Part shown: positions 36,045 to 45,562 of the stretch, one piece after another
Layout: each line of letters starts with the position of its first letter
How positions within the stretch are numbered: position 1 is the first letter of the stretch
Assembly (NCBI GenBank): GCA_963749535.1
Contig: CAVVNF010000003.1
Coordinates: 48,453 to 112,452, forward strand
Direction of reading: 5' to 3'
Source of the DNA: Chersky-299 sp963749535
Lineage (GTDB): Bacteria > Actinomycetota > Thermoleophilia > RBG-16-64-13
Length of the DNA: 64,000 nt
Position numbers and translations under genes: made by a program
Notes under the pieces: model-generated
Database searches by the model: none
Seen by the model: the letters and a program-made list of their open reading frames with translations, nothing else
What the model was told of the DNA's origin: nothing

Positions 36045-39000
36045 CTACTTGGCCGTGATGGCCGGTGGTGCTCCGTTCCCGTGGTGCACTGCGGCCTCGC
36101 CTAGCAGCTCCTTCAACTCAGCGAAGAGACTAGCCTGAGGATCGACCCGGAAGCCCTCTCCGAAACGCAACCTCCTGGATCCCGCCTCGGTGCGGACGTA
36201 CATGTCCACCGAGCACGGCCCAGGGAAGCGCCTGAGGATGCGCTTGAGGTCGTCGATCATCGTACTGGGCAGCGTTTCGCCGTCGACCACGAGGGCCAGC
36301 GGTTCCATGCCGGTCTTGGGAGTGAAGGCCTCGATGGCTAGGGGGATGAACTTGATCTCCGCCTCGTCCTTGTGGTCCACCCGGCCTTTTATCTTCACCA
36401 CTTTGTCTTCCACCAGCAGATCTTTGTTCTCCGAGTAGAAGCTGGGGAAGCACAGCATCTCCACAGCGCCCTCCAGACCTTCGATGGTGACGAAGGCCAT
36501 GGTCTCGCCCGACTTCTTGGTGGTGATGCGCTTGACGGCGGAGACCATGCCCACGATGGTGGTGACGGTGCCATCCGAGAGCTCCGCCAACTGCGAGATA
36601 AAGTGACCGGCTTCGCGGCGTACCTCGTGGCGGAGATCTTTGAGCGGGTGCGAACTCACATACAGACCCAGCGTCTCTTTCTCCAGTGCAAGAAGCTCCT
36701 CCTGAGAGAAGTCGTCTAGAGGGATCTCGACCGGCGGCGAACCATTGCTGCGCGAACCGTTCTTCCGCGCTGCCCCCGCGGAGCCCCCGGACTCCTCCGC
36801 GCCCGCGTTCAGGAGGTCGAAGATGGAGCCCTGCCCCGAATCCTGGTCCGCCCGAGATTTCCTGCCGTGGGACATGGCCTGGTTCATCACGAGCAGCATG
36901 CCCCGGCGCGACGGCCCGATGGAGTCCATGGCTCCGGACTTGATCAGGCTTTCCAAGGCTCTTCCGTTCACCACGCTCATATCCACCCGCTCGCAGAAGT
37001 CAAACAGGCCTTGGAAAGGACCATCGTCACTCCGCGCTTCAATGATGTTGCGGATGGCGTTCTCCCCCACGTTCTTCACCGCGTTGAGCCCGAAGCGGAT
37101 GCGGTCTTCCACCACCCGGAAATCCATGGTGGACTCGTTGATGTCCGGTGGCAGGACCTCGATGCCCATCTCGTTGGCCACGCTCACGTAGAACGGCACC
37201 TTGTCCTTGGTGTCCATGACGCTGGAGATGAGCGCCGCCATGTACTCCACGGGAAAGTTCGCCTTGAGGTAGGCGGTGCGGTACGAGATGAGCGCGTAGC
37301 AAGCGGCGTGAGACTTGTTGAAGGAGTAGTCGCCGGCCTTCACCATGAGCGACCACAGGTGGTCTATGGCCTGCGGCATCGTGCCAGAAGCCTTGGCACC
37401 CTCACGGAACTTGGGTTCCAACTTCTCCATGCTGGCGTGGTTCTTCTTGCCGATGGCCTTGCGCAAGTCGTCGGCCTGTGAGGGAGAGAAGCCGCCCACC
37501 CGCTTGGAGATCTCCATGAGCTGTTCCTGGTAGATGGCCACGCCATAGGTGGGCCGCAGGATCGGCTCCAGCCGGGGGTCCTCGTACCTGACGCCCTCAG
37601 GATTACGCTTGTTGCGGGCGTATTGCGGTATGAACTCCATGGGGCCCGGCCGGTAGAGGGCCACGAGAGCGATGAGGTCGTCGAACCGCGTGGGCTGGAT
37701 GTCCCGCAAAGCCTCCCGCATGCCGCTCGATTCGAACTGGAAGACACCCTCCGAATCGCCCCGCGACAGCATCGTGTAGGTCTTGGGGTCGTCGAGGGGG
37801 ATGGTTTCGATATCAAAATCTGGATGGCCGCTGGCCCGGATGATGCGGACCGCACTCGCGATAACGTCCAGGTTGCGCAGGCCCAGGAAGTCCATCTTGA
37901 GGAGTCCCAGTTTCTCCACGTCTCCCATGGACACCTGCGTGACCACCTCGGCGTCGCCCTTCTGCATGAGCGGGAGGTGCTCCGTGAGCGGCCCCTTGGA
38001 GATGACCACTCCGGCGGCGTGGATGGAGTCCTGGCGGATGAGCCCCTCGAGCGGTTTGGCCACGTCCACCACCTGCCGCACCAGCTCCTCTGCGTCGTAC
38101 GCGGCGCGCAGCTCCTGCTTGTCCTGCAGGCAGTCATCGAGGGTGGCCTTCGGCCCCTCGGGGATGAGCTTGGCAATGCGGTCCGCCACGCTATACGGCA
38201 CGTCCATTACCCGGGCGGCGTCGCGGATGGCCTGGCGGGCCTTGATGGTGCCGAAGGTGGCTATCTGCGCCACCCGGTCGCGACCGTACTTGTTGGCCAC
38301 GTACTCGATCACCTTCTCCCGGCCTTCCACCGAGAAGTCGATGTCGATATCGGGCATGCTTATCCGGTCGGGGTTCAAGAACCGTTCGAAGAGCAGGTCG
38401 TACTCGATGGGATCGAGGTCCGTGATGCCGAGCAGGTACGAGACCAGCGACCCGCGGCCGAGCCCCGCCCCGGGCCTACCGGGATGCCCGCGTTCTTGGC
38501 GAAACTTACGAAGTCCCAGACGATGAGGAAATATGGGGGGAAGCCCATCTTTTCCACAACGGCCAACTCGTTGTCCAGACGCTCTCTCACCTCAGGTCTG
38601 ATTTCCGAGACGTCGGACACGTGATAGCGAGTGAGAAGCCCTCTCTCGCATTGCTCGCGCAGGTAGGTGGACTCGGTCTGGCCCTCGGGCACGGGGAAGT
38701 GTGGGATCAGCATCTCTCCCAGGGCGATCTTCACGTTGCATCGTTCCGCGACCTCGATCGTGTTGGTCACCGCTTCGGGGTAGTCGCGAAAAGCCTGCCG
38801 CATCTCGTCCTCTGTCTTGAAGTAGAACTCCTCAGAGGAGAAACGGAGCCTATTCTCGTCGGCGATGCGGGAGCCCGTCTGGATGCAGAGGAGAACGTCG
38901 TGGGCGGACGCGTCCTGCTCTCGGAGGTAGTGCACGTCGTTGGTGGCCACCAGCTTGAGACCCGTCCGAGCCGCCAGATCGGCCAAACGCGGATTTACCT

Positions 39001-39628
39001 CCGCGAGCTCCTGGATGCGCGTCTCCTGGATCTCCAGATAGAGATTCTTTTCCCCGAATATGTCCCGCAGCCGGACCACCTCGGCGTCCGCGGCGGCAAT
39101 CTGGCCGTGCTGAAGCGCCCGGGAGAGCCGCCCGCTGGGACAGCCGGACAGGCATATGATGCCGTCGGAATGCTGCTTGAGCGAGTCGTAATCCACTCGA
39201 GGCTTGAAGTAATAACCTTCCAGGAAGGACAGGCTGCCCAGCTTGAGCAAGTTGCGATAGCCGGCCTCGTTCTCGGCCAGAAGCGTAAGGTGCCAGCGCT
39301 CCTCGGTCTGAGCGTCTTTGTGGAAGCGATCTTGGACCACGTACGTCTCGAGGCCGATAATGGGCTTGATCCCAGCCTTGAGGCACTGTTGATAGAACTG
39401 GATGGCTCCCGAAAGCATGCCGTGATCGGTGATGGCCAGCGCCGGCATGCCGAACTCGACCGCCCGGCCGACCACGTCCTCCACCTTGCAGGCGCCGTCC
39501 AGCGCCGAGTAATGCGTATGCACGTGAAGGTGGCAGAAGCCGCCGCGCGAAGGCCTGCCGGCGGATGCCGACTGATCGCCCTTGACGGAGTGGTTCTCCA
39601 CCATAGATTCGGGAGAAGGTGACAACAA
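36045..39628 (-). CDS. dnaE: DNA polymerase III alpha subunit, one frameshift
   Basis: Replicative polymerase, about 1190 residues once corrected. The N-terminal PHP domain ('CHLHVHTHYSALDGACKVEDVV', 'PALAITDHGMLSGAI') is followed by the polymerase core with 'GRGSAAG' and the catalytic 'RISMPDIDIDFSVEGREKVIEYV'. 'AGVVISKGPLTEHLPL', 'GVFQFESSGMREALRDIQP' and 'YSFNKSHAACYALISYRTAYLKA' are typical, and the C terminus holds an OB-fold and tau-binding region. Near 38465 one G is missing from a G-run: restoring it turns 'GSAAGRWSRT' into 'GSAAGSLVSYLLGITDLDP' and joins the halves. An essential gene is unlikely to be broken, so this indel is almost certainly a sequence error. Confidence 0.95.
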
Positions 39629-39948
39629 CTAGCTCTCCCCGGAAAGATCACCAGGAGTAAGCCCTCGACGGGATGTAGTCCCCCCGCTGCCCGTCGCCGG
39701 TCTCGAAAGATACAGACTCTTCATCCGAATTCTACCGGAACGGTGCTGCCGCCTCAAGCGTTTTCGTCGGCCTCTGGAGAACAAAATCCGCTGGGAGCGA
39801 AAATCGCGAGAGCTGCGTTGACGTCGGAACGAGCCCTAGGCGCTTCGTGCGACGGCGGCGTAGGCCGCAGGCTCAACCCTCCAGACCGGGCCACGGGCGG
39901 GCGACGATGAATTCTCGCCGCCTCCGCGAGACCTGGACTGCTTTTGGC
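39629..39948. other. Intergenic region upstream of dnaE
   Basis: No coding sequence is supported in this 320-base stretch. It contains the putative dnaE promoter at 39729-39757 and the 3' flank of the FAH-family gene. Confidence 0.5.
39729..39757 (-). promoter_or_regulatory. Putative sigma70-type promoter of dnaE
   Basis: Reading leftward: TTGAGG (39752-39757), a 17-base spacer and TAGAAT (39729-39734), about 100 bases before the dnaE start. Confidence 0.6.
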
Positions 39949-40800
39949 CTACGCTTCCTCCGCCCAGACCGAGTTTCTCAGATACCCCACCTCGTCGATC
40001 TCCACCTCCACCTCGTCCCCGGGATGAAGCTCCCCTACGCCCGGCGGCGTGCCCAGCATGATGAGGTCTCCTCGTTGGAGCGTCATAGCCTGGCTGATCA
40101 GAGAGATCACCGTGAACGGGTCACGGATCATGTCGCGCACCTGGCCCTCTTGGCGAGACTCCCCGTTGACGCGGGTGCGGATCCAGGCGTCCGGCCGCGG
40201 CAGCTCGGTCTCCAGGTACGGCCCCGCGACCGCGAACGTGTCGTAGCCCTTGGCTCGCCACCATTGTTTGTCTGTGCCTTGCTGGTCCCGCTCAGTGACA
40301 TCGTTGGCACAGGTCCAACCCAGCACCGCGTTCCTGGCTTCCTCGGGTGTCACCCGCCTGGTATCGCGCGAGATCACTACGGCCAGTTCGCCTTCGTATT
40401 CCACCCGGGTCGCGTCCCGCGGGTAGACGATATGCCCCAGATGGCCGATGAGGCTGGACGGCGGCTTGAAGAAGAGGATCGGCGGAGGGATCTCCTCCAC
40501 CTGCGGTTGTTCAGGCACCTGGTCCCCGGCGAGCCGATCCACCATCTCATCGATGTGCGCCCTGAAATTCCAACCTACACCCAGGATCTTCCCCGGCACG
40601 ACCGGCGGCAGCAGGGTGGCGTCCTGCTCGGCGATCACGGTGCCCGGCTGCGCCATGCCCTCACTGGCCGACCATCCCCGTTCCGGTCCGCAGGTCGCTC
40701 CCACGGCACTCCCGCCCAGTTGCGGGTCGAGGAGATAGCCCGCGCAGGTAACCAGCGCCGTGTATACCTCGCCTCGATAATCGATGCGTGCGATCTTCAT
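39949..40800 (-). CDS. Fumarylacetoacetate hydrolase family protein
   Basis: A 283-residue FAH-fold hydrolase/isomerase/decarboxylase. 'KILGVGWNFRAHIDEM' (about residues 70-85), 'PPILFFKPPSSLIGHLGHIVYP' (about 104-125), the metal-binding 'VEYEGELAVVISRD' (E-x-E, about 132-145) and 'GTPPGVGELHPGDEVEVEID' (about 249-268) define the family. Members act on acylpyruvates, 2-hydroxyhepta-dienedioates or oxaloacetate-like compounds; specificity cannot be read. It overlaps the 3' end of cimA by 4 bases, which suggests a link to 2-oxoacid metabolism, such as removal of acylpyruvate side products. Confidence 0.85.
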   Translation of the reverse strand: MKIARIDYRGEVYTALVTCAGYLLDPQLGGSAVGATCGPERGWSASEGMAQPGTVIAEQDATLLPPVVPGKILGVGWNFRAHIDEMVDRLAGDQVPEQPQVEEIPPPILFFKPPSSLIGHLGHIVYPRDATRVEYEGELAVVISRDTRRVTPEEARNAVLGWTCANDVTERDQQGTDKQWWRAKGYDTFAVAGPYLETELPRPDAWIRTRVNGESRQEGQVRDMIRDPFTVISLISQAMTLQRGDLIMLGTPPGVGELHPGDEVEVEIDEVGYLRNSVWAEEA

Positions 40801-42389
40801 GCGTCCTCCTCTTCACGCCTGCGAAGCAGGCCAAAAGTGATCGAATCGACAAGAGCTTGCCAGGAAGCTTCCACCACGTTCGAACTCACACCCACGCTGC
40901 CCCAGGACTCGCTGCCATCGGAGGAATCGAGCAGCACCCGGGTGGTGGCCGCGGTGCCTCGATTCTCGTCCAGGATCCGTACGCTGTAGTTGACCAGCCG
41001 GATGTCTTTCACGGAAGGGTACTTGCGCTCGATGGCGCTGCGCAGAGCCTTGTCCAGCGCGTTCACGGGGCCTTCGCCCTCGGCCGTCTCGACGAAGCGG
41101 TCGCCGGCGACCAAGACTTTGATGGTGGCCTCGCTCACGGTCTGTCCGTCTTCGCGCTTTTCGTCGATTATCCGGAAGCTCTCCAGCTTGAAGAATTCCA
41201 CGCCGATGCCCATCTCGCCCCGGAGGAGCAGCTCGAAGGACGCGTCGGCCGCCTCGAAGTGGAAGCCCTCGTGCTCCTTCTCCTTCACGAGGCGGAGCAC
41301 ACGTTCGGCCAGCCCTTTCTCGGTATACAGGGGAAGGCCGAGTTCTTTGGCTCGCCTCAAGATGGTGGCACGCCCCGACAGCTCGGAGACCAGCACGTGC
41401 GGCTCGTTGCCCACCAGAGCCGGGTCGACATGCTCGAAGGTGGTGGGGTCGCGATTCACGGCGGACACGTGCATGCCGCCCTTGTGTGAGAAGGCGTTGA
41501 GGCCCACGTAGGGTTGGTGCGAGTCGGGCGAAACGTTGCACAACTCGGCCACGAAATGAGCGGTGTCCGTGAGCTTCTCGAGATTCTGCGGCGAGATGCA
41601 GTCCAGGCCCATCTTGAGCTTGAGCGCCGGGATGATGGCGCACATGTCTGCGTTGCCGCACCGCTCCCCATATCCGTTGATGGTGCCTTGGACGCTGTCC
41701 GCGCCCCTGTCCACCGCTATGAGGCTGTTGGCCACGGCGCAGCCGGCGTCGTCGTGGGTATGGATGGCCACCCGGCACCCGCCGGCGACGGCCGCCACCA
41801 CCGCGCCCACGGCCTCGGCCACCTGTCCCGGCAGCGCGGCGCCGTTCGTGTCGCAAAGGCACACGGCCTCCGCGCCCGCCTCCGTCGCGGCTTTGAGACA
41901 AGCAAGCGCGTAGCCGGCATGAGCGGCGTACGCGTCGAAGAAGTGCTCGGCATCGTAGGTGACTCGCTTGCCCTGCGCACGCAGAAAGGCCACCGACTCG
42001 GCGATCATCCGGAGGTTTTCCTCGCGACTCACCCGCAACACTTTTTCCAAGTGCAGGTCCCAGGTCTTACCCACGATGGTGGCCATCGGCGCCCAGGACT
42101 CTGCCAGCACACGAAGCTTGGCGTCGTTCTCGGCCTTCTTCCCCTTGCTCCGGGTCACGCCGAACGCGGCTACTGTACTCTCGCCCAGAGGTTCCTTCTC
42201 CAGACGACGGAAGAACTCCTCATCCTTGGGATTGGAGCCGGGAAAACCGCCTTCGATGATATGGATGCCCAGGTCGGCGAGACGCCGGGCGATACGGACC
42301 TTCTCCTCCACCGAAACGCTCAAGCCCTCGCGCTGCATGCCATCGCGCAGGGTGGTGTCGTAGAGGACGATGTCCCGGCGTGTGGTCAC
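40797..42389 (-). CDS. cimA: (R)-citramalate synthase, CimA type
   Basis: A 530-residue DRE-TIM metallolyase that condenses pyruvate and acetyl-CoA for threonine-independent isoleucine synthesis. 'YDTTLRDGMQREGLSVSVEEKVRIARRL' (catalytic Arg-Asp), 'IIEGGFPGSNPKDEEFF', 'VAIHTHDDAGCAVANSLIAV' (metal-binding His-x-His) and 'GTINGYGERCGNADMC' are characteristic. The 'EGGFPGSNPKD' signature and the full C-terminal LeuA-like regulatory domain (about residues 390-520) fit the long CimA type better than LeuA or HCS. Isoleucine feedback at that domain is likely. It is 5 bases downstream of ilvE. Confidence 0.92.
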   Translation of the reverse strand: MTTRRDIVLYDTTLRDGMQREGLSVSVEEKVRIARRLADLGIHIIEGGFPGSNPKDEEFFRRLEKEPLGESTVAAFGVTRSKGKKAENDAKLRVLAESWAPMATIVGKTWDLHLEKVLRVSREENLRMIAESVAFLRAQGKRVTYDAEHFFDAYAAHAGYALACLKAATEAGAEAVCLCDTNGAALPGQVAEAVGAVVAAVAGGCRVAIHTHDDAGCAVANSLIAVDRGADSVQGTINGYGERCGNADMCAIIPALKLKMGLDCISPQNLEKLTDTAHFVAELCNVSPDSHQPYVGLNAFSHKGGMHVSAVNRDPTTFEHVDPALVGNEPHVLVSELSGRATILRRAKELGLPLYTEKGLAERVLRLVKEKEHEGFHFEAADASFELLLRGEMGIGVEFFKLESFRIIDEKREDGQTVSEATIKVLVAGDRFVETAEGEGPVNALDKALRSAIERKYPSVKDIRLVNYSVRILDENRGTAATTRVLLDSSDGSESWGSVGVSSNVVEASWQALVDSITFGLLRRREEEDA

Positions 42390-42393
42390 GAGG

Positions 42394-43266
42394 TTAGACG
42401 TACACCGGCGTCCCGTTGCTCTGGGTGTACTCGTGGAAGCGGCGGCTGAGTTCTTGGGTCACCGGTCCGGGCACGCCCGCGCCGATCGATCGCATGTCCA
42501 CCTCCACCACCGGGGCCAACTCGGCGCCGGTGCCGGTCACGAAAGCCTCGTCGGCCGTGTACACGTCGTAGAGGGTGTAGAAGCCTTCTTCTACTTCCAG
42601 GCCCATCTCGCGCCCGATCCGCAGCGCCACAGCCCTGGTGATACCCCCCAGCGCCCCCGTGGCCGGATGCGGAGTCATAAGCTTGCGCTCCTTGACCATG
42701 AAGAAGTTATCGGCGGTGCATTCGCAGACGTAGCCGGCGGTGGTGAGCATGAGCCCTTCGTTGACGTCGCGGCCGCGAAGCTCGAGGGCACCCAGGATGT
42801 TGTTGAGGTAGTTGAGGCTCTTGACCGCCGGGTTGACCGCCTGCGGGTCGTTGCGGCGGGTGGCGCAGGTGGCCAGCTTCAGGCCCTTCTCGTACGCCTC
42901 GGCAGGATAGAGAGAGATCCCGCTCGCTATACAGAAGACGGTCGCCTGCGGGCACTTGTTCGGGTTCAATCCCAGGTCGCCAACGCCACGCGTCACCACC
43001 AGACGAATATAGCCGTCGTGGATATCGTTTCGCCGCACGGTTTCCAGCATCGCCTCGACGAGGGCCTCTCGGGTCAAGGGAATCTCCAGGCAGATTGCCT
43101 TCGCCGACGCATACAGCCGGTCGATGTGCGGAGCGAGCTCGAATACCCGGTCCTTGTAGACCCGGATACCTTCGAATACGCCGTCGCCATACAGAAGACC
43201 GTGGTCGAAGACGCTGACCTTCGCGTCCTCTTTGCTGTAGTACTCGCCGTCGATGTAGATCTGCAT
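42394..43266 (-). CDS. ilvE: Branched-chain amino-acid aminotransferase
   Basis: A 290-residue fold-type IV PLP enzyme. 'DHGLLYGDGVFEGIRVYKDRVFELAPHIDRL' (about residues 21-51), 'NPAVKSLNYLNNILGALE' (about 148-165; the Schiff-base Lys is the K), 'CTADNFFMVK' (about 188-197) and 'FVTGTGAELAPVVEVD' (about 246-261) are family motifs. The ATG at 43266 has GGGAGG upstream; the longer upstream frame is not needed. With cimA it forms an isoleucine/valine/leucine unit. Confidence 0.93.
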   Translation of the reverse strand: MQIYIDGEYYSKEDAKVSVFDHGLLYGDGVFEGIRVYKDRVFELAPHIDRLYASAKAICLEIPLTREALVEAMLETVRRNDIHDGYIRLVVTRGVGDLGLNPNKCPQATVFCIASGISLYPAEAYEKGLKLATCATRRNDPQAVNPAVKSLNYLNNILGALELRGRDVNEGLMLTTAGYVCECTADNFFMVKERKLMTPHPATGALGGITRAVALRIGREMGLEVEEGFYTLYDVYTADEAFVTGTGAELAPVVEVDMRSIGAGVPGPVTQELSRRFHEYTQSNGTPVYV

Positions 43267-43502
43267 AGAAGCCTCCCTGGCCGCCGGGAGCGCCGAATCG
43301 CCGGCCATCCCGGGATAGCTACGCACTCGAGCTGTCCTTGAGTCATCGGAAGTATACAAAATATGGCCGGTTCCTGGCCGCGGGTGCCGCATCACCTTAA
43401 GTGAGTCCGCGCGAGTCCGATGAGCCACGCCGCGTCGGCACCGGGCTACACGTGGAGATCCGAGGGGCGATGCGGCCTAAGAGGCTCCAGCCCTCCGAGT
43501 TC

Positions 43503-43832
43503 TTACTCGGGTTGCACTACCACGGCGGTGCCGTACGCCAACACCTCGGTCATGTTGTTGCCGAGGTCGGTGGCATCGTACCTAACGGCTAGGATGGCGT
43601 TCGCTCCCATCTGATCGGCGTGCTGAGCCATGAAATCGAATGCCTCCGCGCGGGTCTGCTCGCAAAGCTCCACGTACTCGGTGATCCGACCACCACCGAG
43701 TGTGCGCAGACTCGCCGAGATCTGGCTCCCGATCCAGCGTGAGCGCACGGTCACTCCGCGCACGACGCCCAGGTTGTGAAGCACGTGGTATCCGGGAAGA
43801 GTCAGGCAGGTGGTGGTCATGCGATAGTCCAT
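43503..43832 (-). CDS. YbjQ/UPF0145 family protein
   Basis: A 109-residue protein. 'YHVLHNLGVVRGVTVRSRWIG' (about residues 15-35) and 'ADQMGANAILAVRYDATDL' (about 72-90) match the YbjQ (UPF0145) family of putative heavy-metal-binding pentameric proteins of unknown function. AAGGAGACC precedes the ATG at 43832. Confidence 0.85.
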   Translation of the reverse strand: MDYRMTTTCLTLPGYHVLHNLGVVRGVTVRSRWIGSQISASLRTLGGGRITEYVELCEQTRAEAFDFMAQHADQMGANAILAVRYDATDLGNNMTEVLAYGTAVVVQPE

Positions 43833-43888
43833 TTGGTCTCCTTCGAACGTCTCCCAAGGTACATCGGACCGAGTGTATCGTGGAAAAG

Positions 43889-43919
43889 CGACCGGGGCCC
43901 GTACACGTGGCCCCGGTCG
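43889..43919 (-). terminator. Intrinsic terminator after the SHOCT-domain gene
   Basis: An 11-bp stem (CGACCGGGGCC/GGCCCCGGTCG) with a 9-base loop is followed on the minus strand by GCTTTTCC, and lies in tandem with the next hairpin. Confidence 0.7.
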
Positions 43920-43946
43920 AGGAGTGGGACTATTTTGGAGTGCCGC

Positions 43947-43981
43947 GAGCCGGCGAGGGGATCGCTGCCCCTCGCCGGCTC
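43947..43981 (-). terminator. Strong hairpin at the 3' end of the SHOCT-domain gene
   Basis: A perfect 14-bp GC-rich stem with a 7-base loop lies 5 bases past the stop at 43986. It lacks a T-run, so termination probably depends on the second hairpin at 43889. Confidence 0.65.
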
Positions 43982-43985
43982 GCCG

Positions 43986-44312
43986 TTACGGAGTGGCGGA
44001 GAGATCAGCCTTGCGCTGGAGGAATTCCTCCCGGTGTATGTCACCTCGCGCGTAGCGCTCTTCGAGGATCCTCAGCGCTTCGGCGTTAGCTACCGGCAGA
44101 CTCGGCGTGTTCGTGCCTGCCGGCGGAGGCGGAAGAGCTTCTTCTGTCCGACGGCGCCTCGACGCGTGAATGAGCGCCCAGATGCCCAGGACAAGCGCCG
44201 CGATCACTACCACCCACAGAATGATCAACAAGATCAGCCCGACTATGCCCCAGCCGTGCACGTGCATACCCAGCCGGCCCACGTGATATCCCGGCTGTAC
44301 AAATCTCATCAT
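43986..44312 (-). CDS. SHOCT-domain single-pass membrane protein
   Basis: A 108-residue protein. A hydrophobic helix (about residues 15-39, 'WGIVGLILLIILWVVVIAALVLGIW') follows a short His-rich N terminus. The C-terminal 'AEALRILEERYARGDIHREEFLQRKADL' (about 76-103) is a SHOCT domain, a short oligomerisation element common at protein C termini. The start at 44312 has GAGG six bases upstream. Function unknown. Confidence 0.75.
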   Translation of the reverse strand: MMRFVQPGYHVGRLGMHVHGWGIVGLILLIILWVVVIAALVLGIWALIHASRRRRTEEALPPPPAGTNTPSLPVANAEALRILEERYARGDIHREEFLQRKADLSATP

Positions 44313-44615
44313 GTGCTGCCTCGATCCTTTCCCAGGCTTCATAAGCCTACAAGCCGTTTTCTACTCGGAGTCGTCCGGGTGGATTGTAGGCTCAGAGACG
44401 TAAAGTCCTCGTAAGAGCTCGTTTCAAAATGAAGCTTCGGCTGCCTAGTTCGCGCTGGTCGGCGCGATGCGGCGTTCTCAGTCGCCCCCGTAGCGCTGCT
44501 ACCGGGGCTCCCTGGGTGCCTGTCTCGCACTCGCCGATCGCGCCCTGACAGCAAGGCGTCATCCTGAAACGAGCTATAAGACAGGCAAAAGATGCTCAGA
44601 GAGAGGCAAGAATGC
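44313..44615. other. Intergenic region carrying repeat copy A
   Basis: Contains the 160-bp repeat at 44416-44575 and otherwise only short flanks. The open frames inside it are repeat-derived and occur again in copy B, so I do not call them genes. Confidence 0.6.
44416..44575 (-). repeat. 160-bp ERIC/MITE-like repeat, copy A
   Basis: About 90% identical by eye to 47023-47182 in inverted orientation. It has perfect 11-bp terminal inverted repeats (AGCTCGTTTCA/TGAAACGAGCT) and a central palindrome around GTAGC-AGC-GCTAC flanked by C/G runs. There is no coding potential beyond frames shared by both copies. Confidence 0.85.
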
Positions 44616-45560
44616 TCAGACGAACGCAGACTCCATGACCTCGGCCACCAGATCCTCGAAAGATATGCCGGCGGCCCGAGCCGCCATCGGCATGGTGGAG
44701 GTCTCCGTGAGACCGGGTATCGTGTTGAGCTCCAGCACCCAGGGCTGGCCGCTCTCGTCCAGCATGAGGTCCACCCGGCCGAATCCCCGGCATCCCAGCA
44801 CGCGGTATGTCTCGAGGGCCAGACGCTCGACTTCGGCAGCCACGGCAGGCTTCAACTCGGCGGGGACGATGAAATCAGCCTGACCGGCGGTATAGCGCGA
44901 TTCGAAATCGTAGAAAATGTGCCCAACGATCGGCACGGCCTCCACTATGGGCAGGATGCGGGGCGATTCGGTCCCCACGATGCTCACCGCCAGCTCCCGA
45001 CCGGGCACGTACCTCTCGAGCAGTACCTTGCGGTCGAATGAGAGGGCCGACACCATAGCGCTCGGCAGCTCCGAACCGTGACGGGCCAGAACCACACCCA
45101 GAGCGGAGCCCTGGGCCGCAGGCTTCACGATCAGCGGTAGGCCGAGCTGAGCGGCAATGATCTCCAGAGAGTCCTTTGCGCCCAATTCCCGGAAGGCCGC
45201 GTCGTTGAAGGCATGGAATGCGGGCGTCGGGATGCCCTCGGCCGCCAGGATGTGCTTGGTGAGCACCTTGTCCATGGCCATGATGCTCGAAAGCACGCCC
45301 GAGCCGGTATAGGGGATGCCGAGGATCTCCAGCAGTTCCTGGACGGTGCCGTCCTCTCCTCCTTTGCCGTGAAGCGCGATAAACGCGCCCTCCGGCTTCA
45401 GCTCGGCCAGGCGGCGAACAAGGGTGGCGTCCACATCGATGCCGGTGACCTTGTAGCCTTTGGCTTCGAGCGCCCGGATGACTCGGTGCCCCGTCTTCAC
45501 CGAGATGTCCCGTTCCAGAGACTTCCCGCCGAACAATACGCTGATGTGCCGGCCGCCCAT
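44616..45560 (-). CDS. ddl: D-alanine--D-alanine ligase
   Basis: A 314-residue ATP-grasp ligase for peptidoglycan precursor synthesis. 'ISVLFGGKSLERDISVKTG' (N-terminal substrate Glu/Ser), 'LHGKGGEDGTVQELLEILGIPYTGSGVLSSIMAMDK', 'LPLIVKPAAQGSALGV', 'GRVDLMLDESGQPWVLELNTIPGLTETS' are diagnostic. Metal ligands near the C terminus (D, E, N in 'VDLMLDES...LELN') are intact. In the omega-loop region it has 'FYDFESRYTAGQ', with Phe where many Ddl enzymes have Tyr. It starts 2 bases after the aminotransferase stop, so both are one operon. Confidence 0.93.
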   Translation of the reverse strand: MGGRHISVLFGGKSLERDISVKTGHRVIRALEAKGYKVTGIDVDATLVRRLAELKPEGAFIALHGKGGEDGTVQELLEILGIPYTGSGVLSSIMAMDKVLTKHILAAEGIPTPAFHAFNDAAFRELGAKDSLEIIAAQLGLPLIVKPAAQGSALGVVLARHGSELPSAMVSALSFDRKVLLERYVPGRELAVSIVGTESPRILPIVEAVPIVGHIFYDFESRYTAGQADFIVPAELKPAVAAEVERLALETYRVLGCRGFGRVDLMLDESGQPWVLELNTIPGLTETSTMPMAARAAGISFEDLVAEVMESAFV

Positions 45561-45562
45561 GG

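Noticed and set aside
44416..44575. Coding sequence inside the repeat (frame shared with copy B)
   Set aside because: The similar peptide in both places results from DNA repeat identity; there is no RBS or codon pattern, and the frame crosses the terminal inverted repeats.
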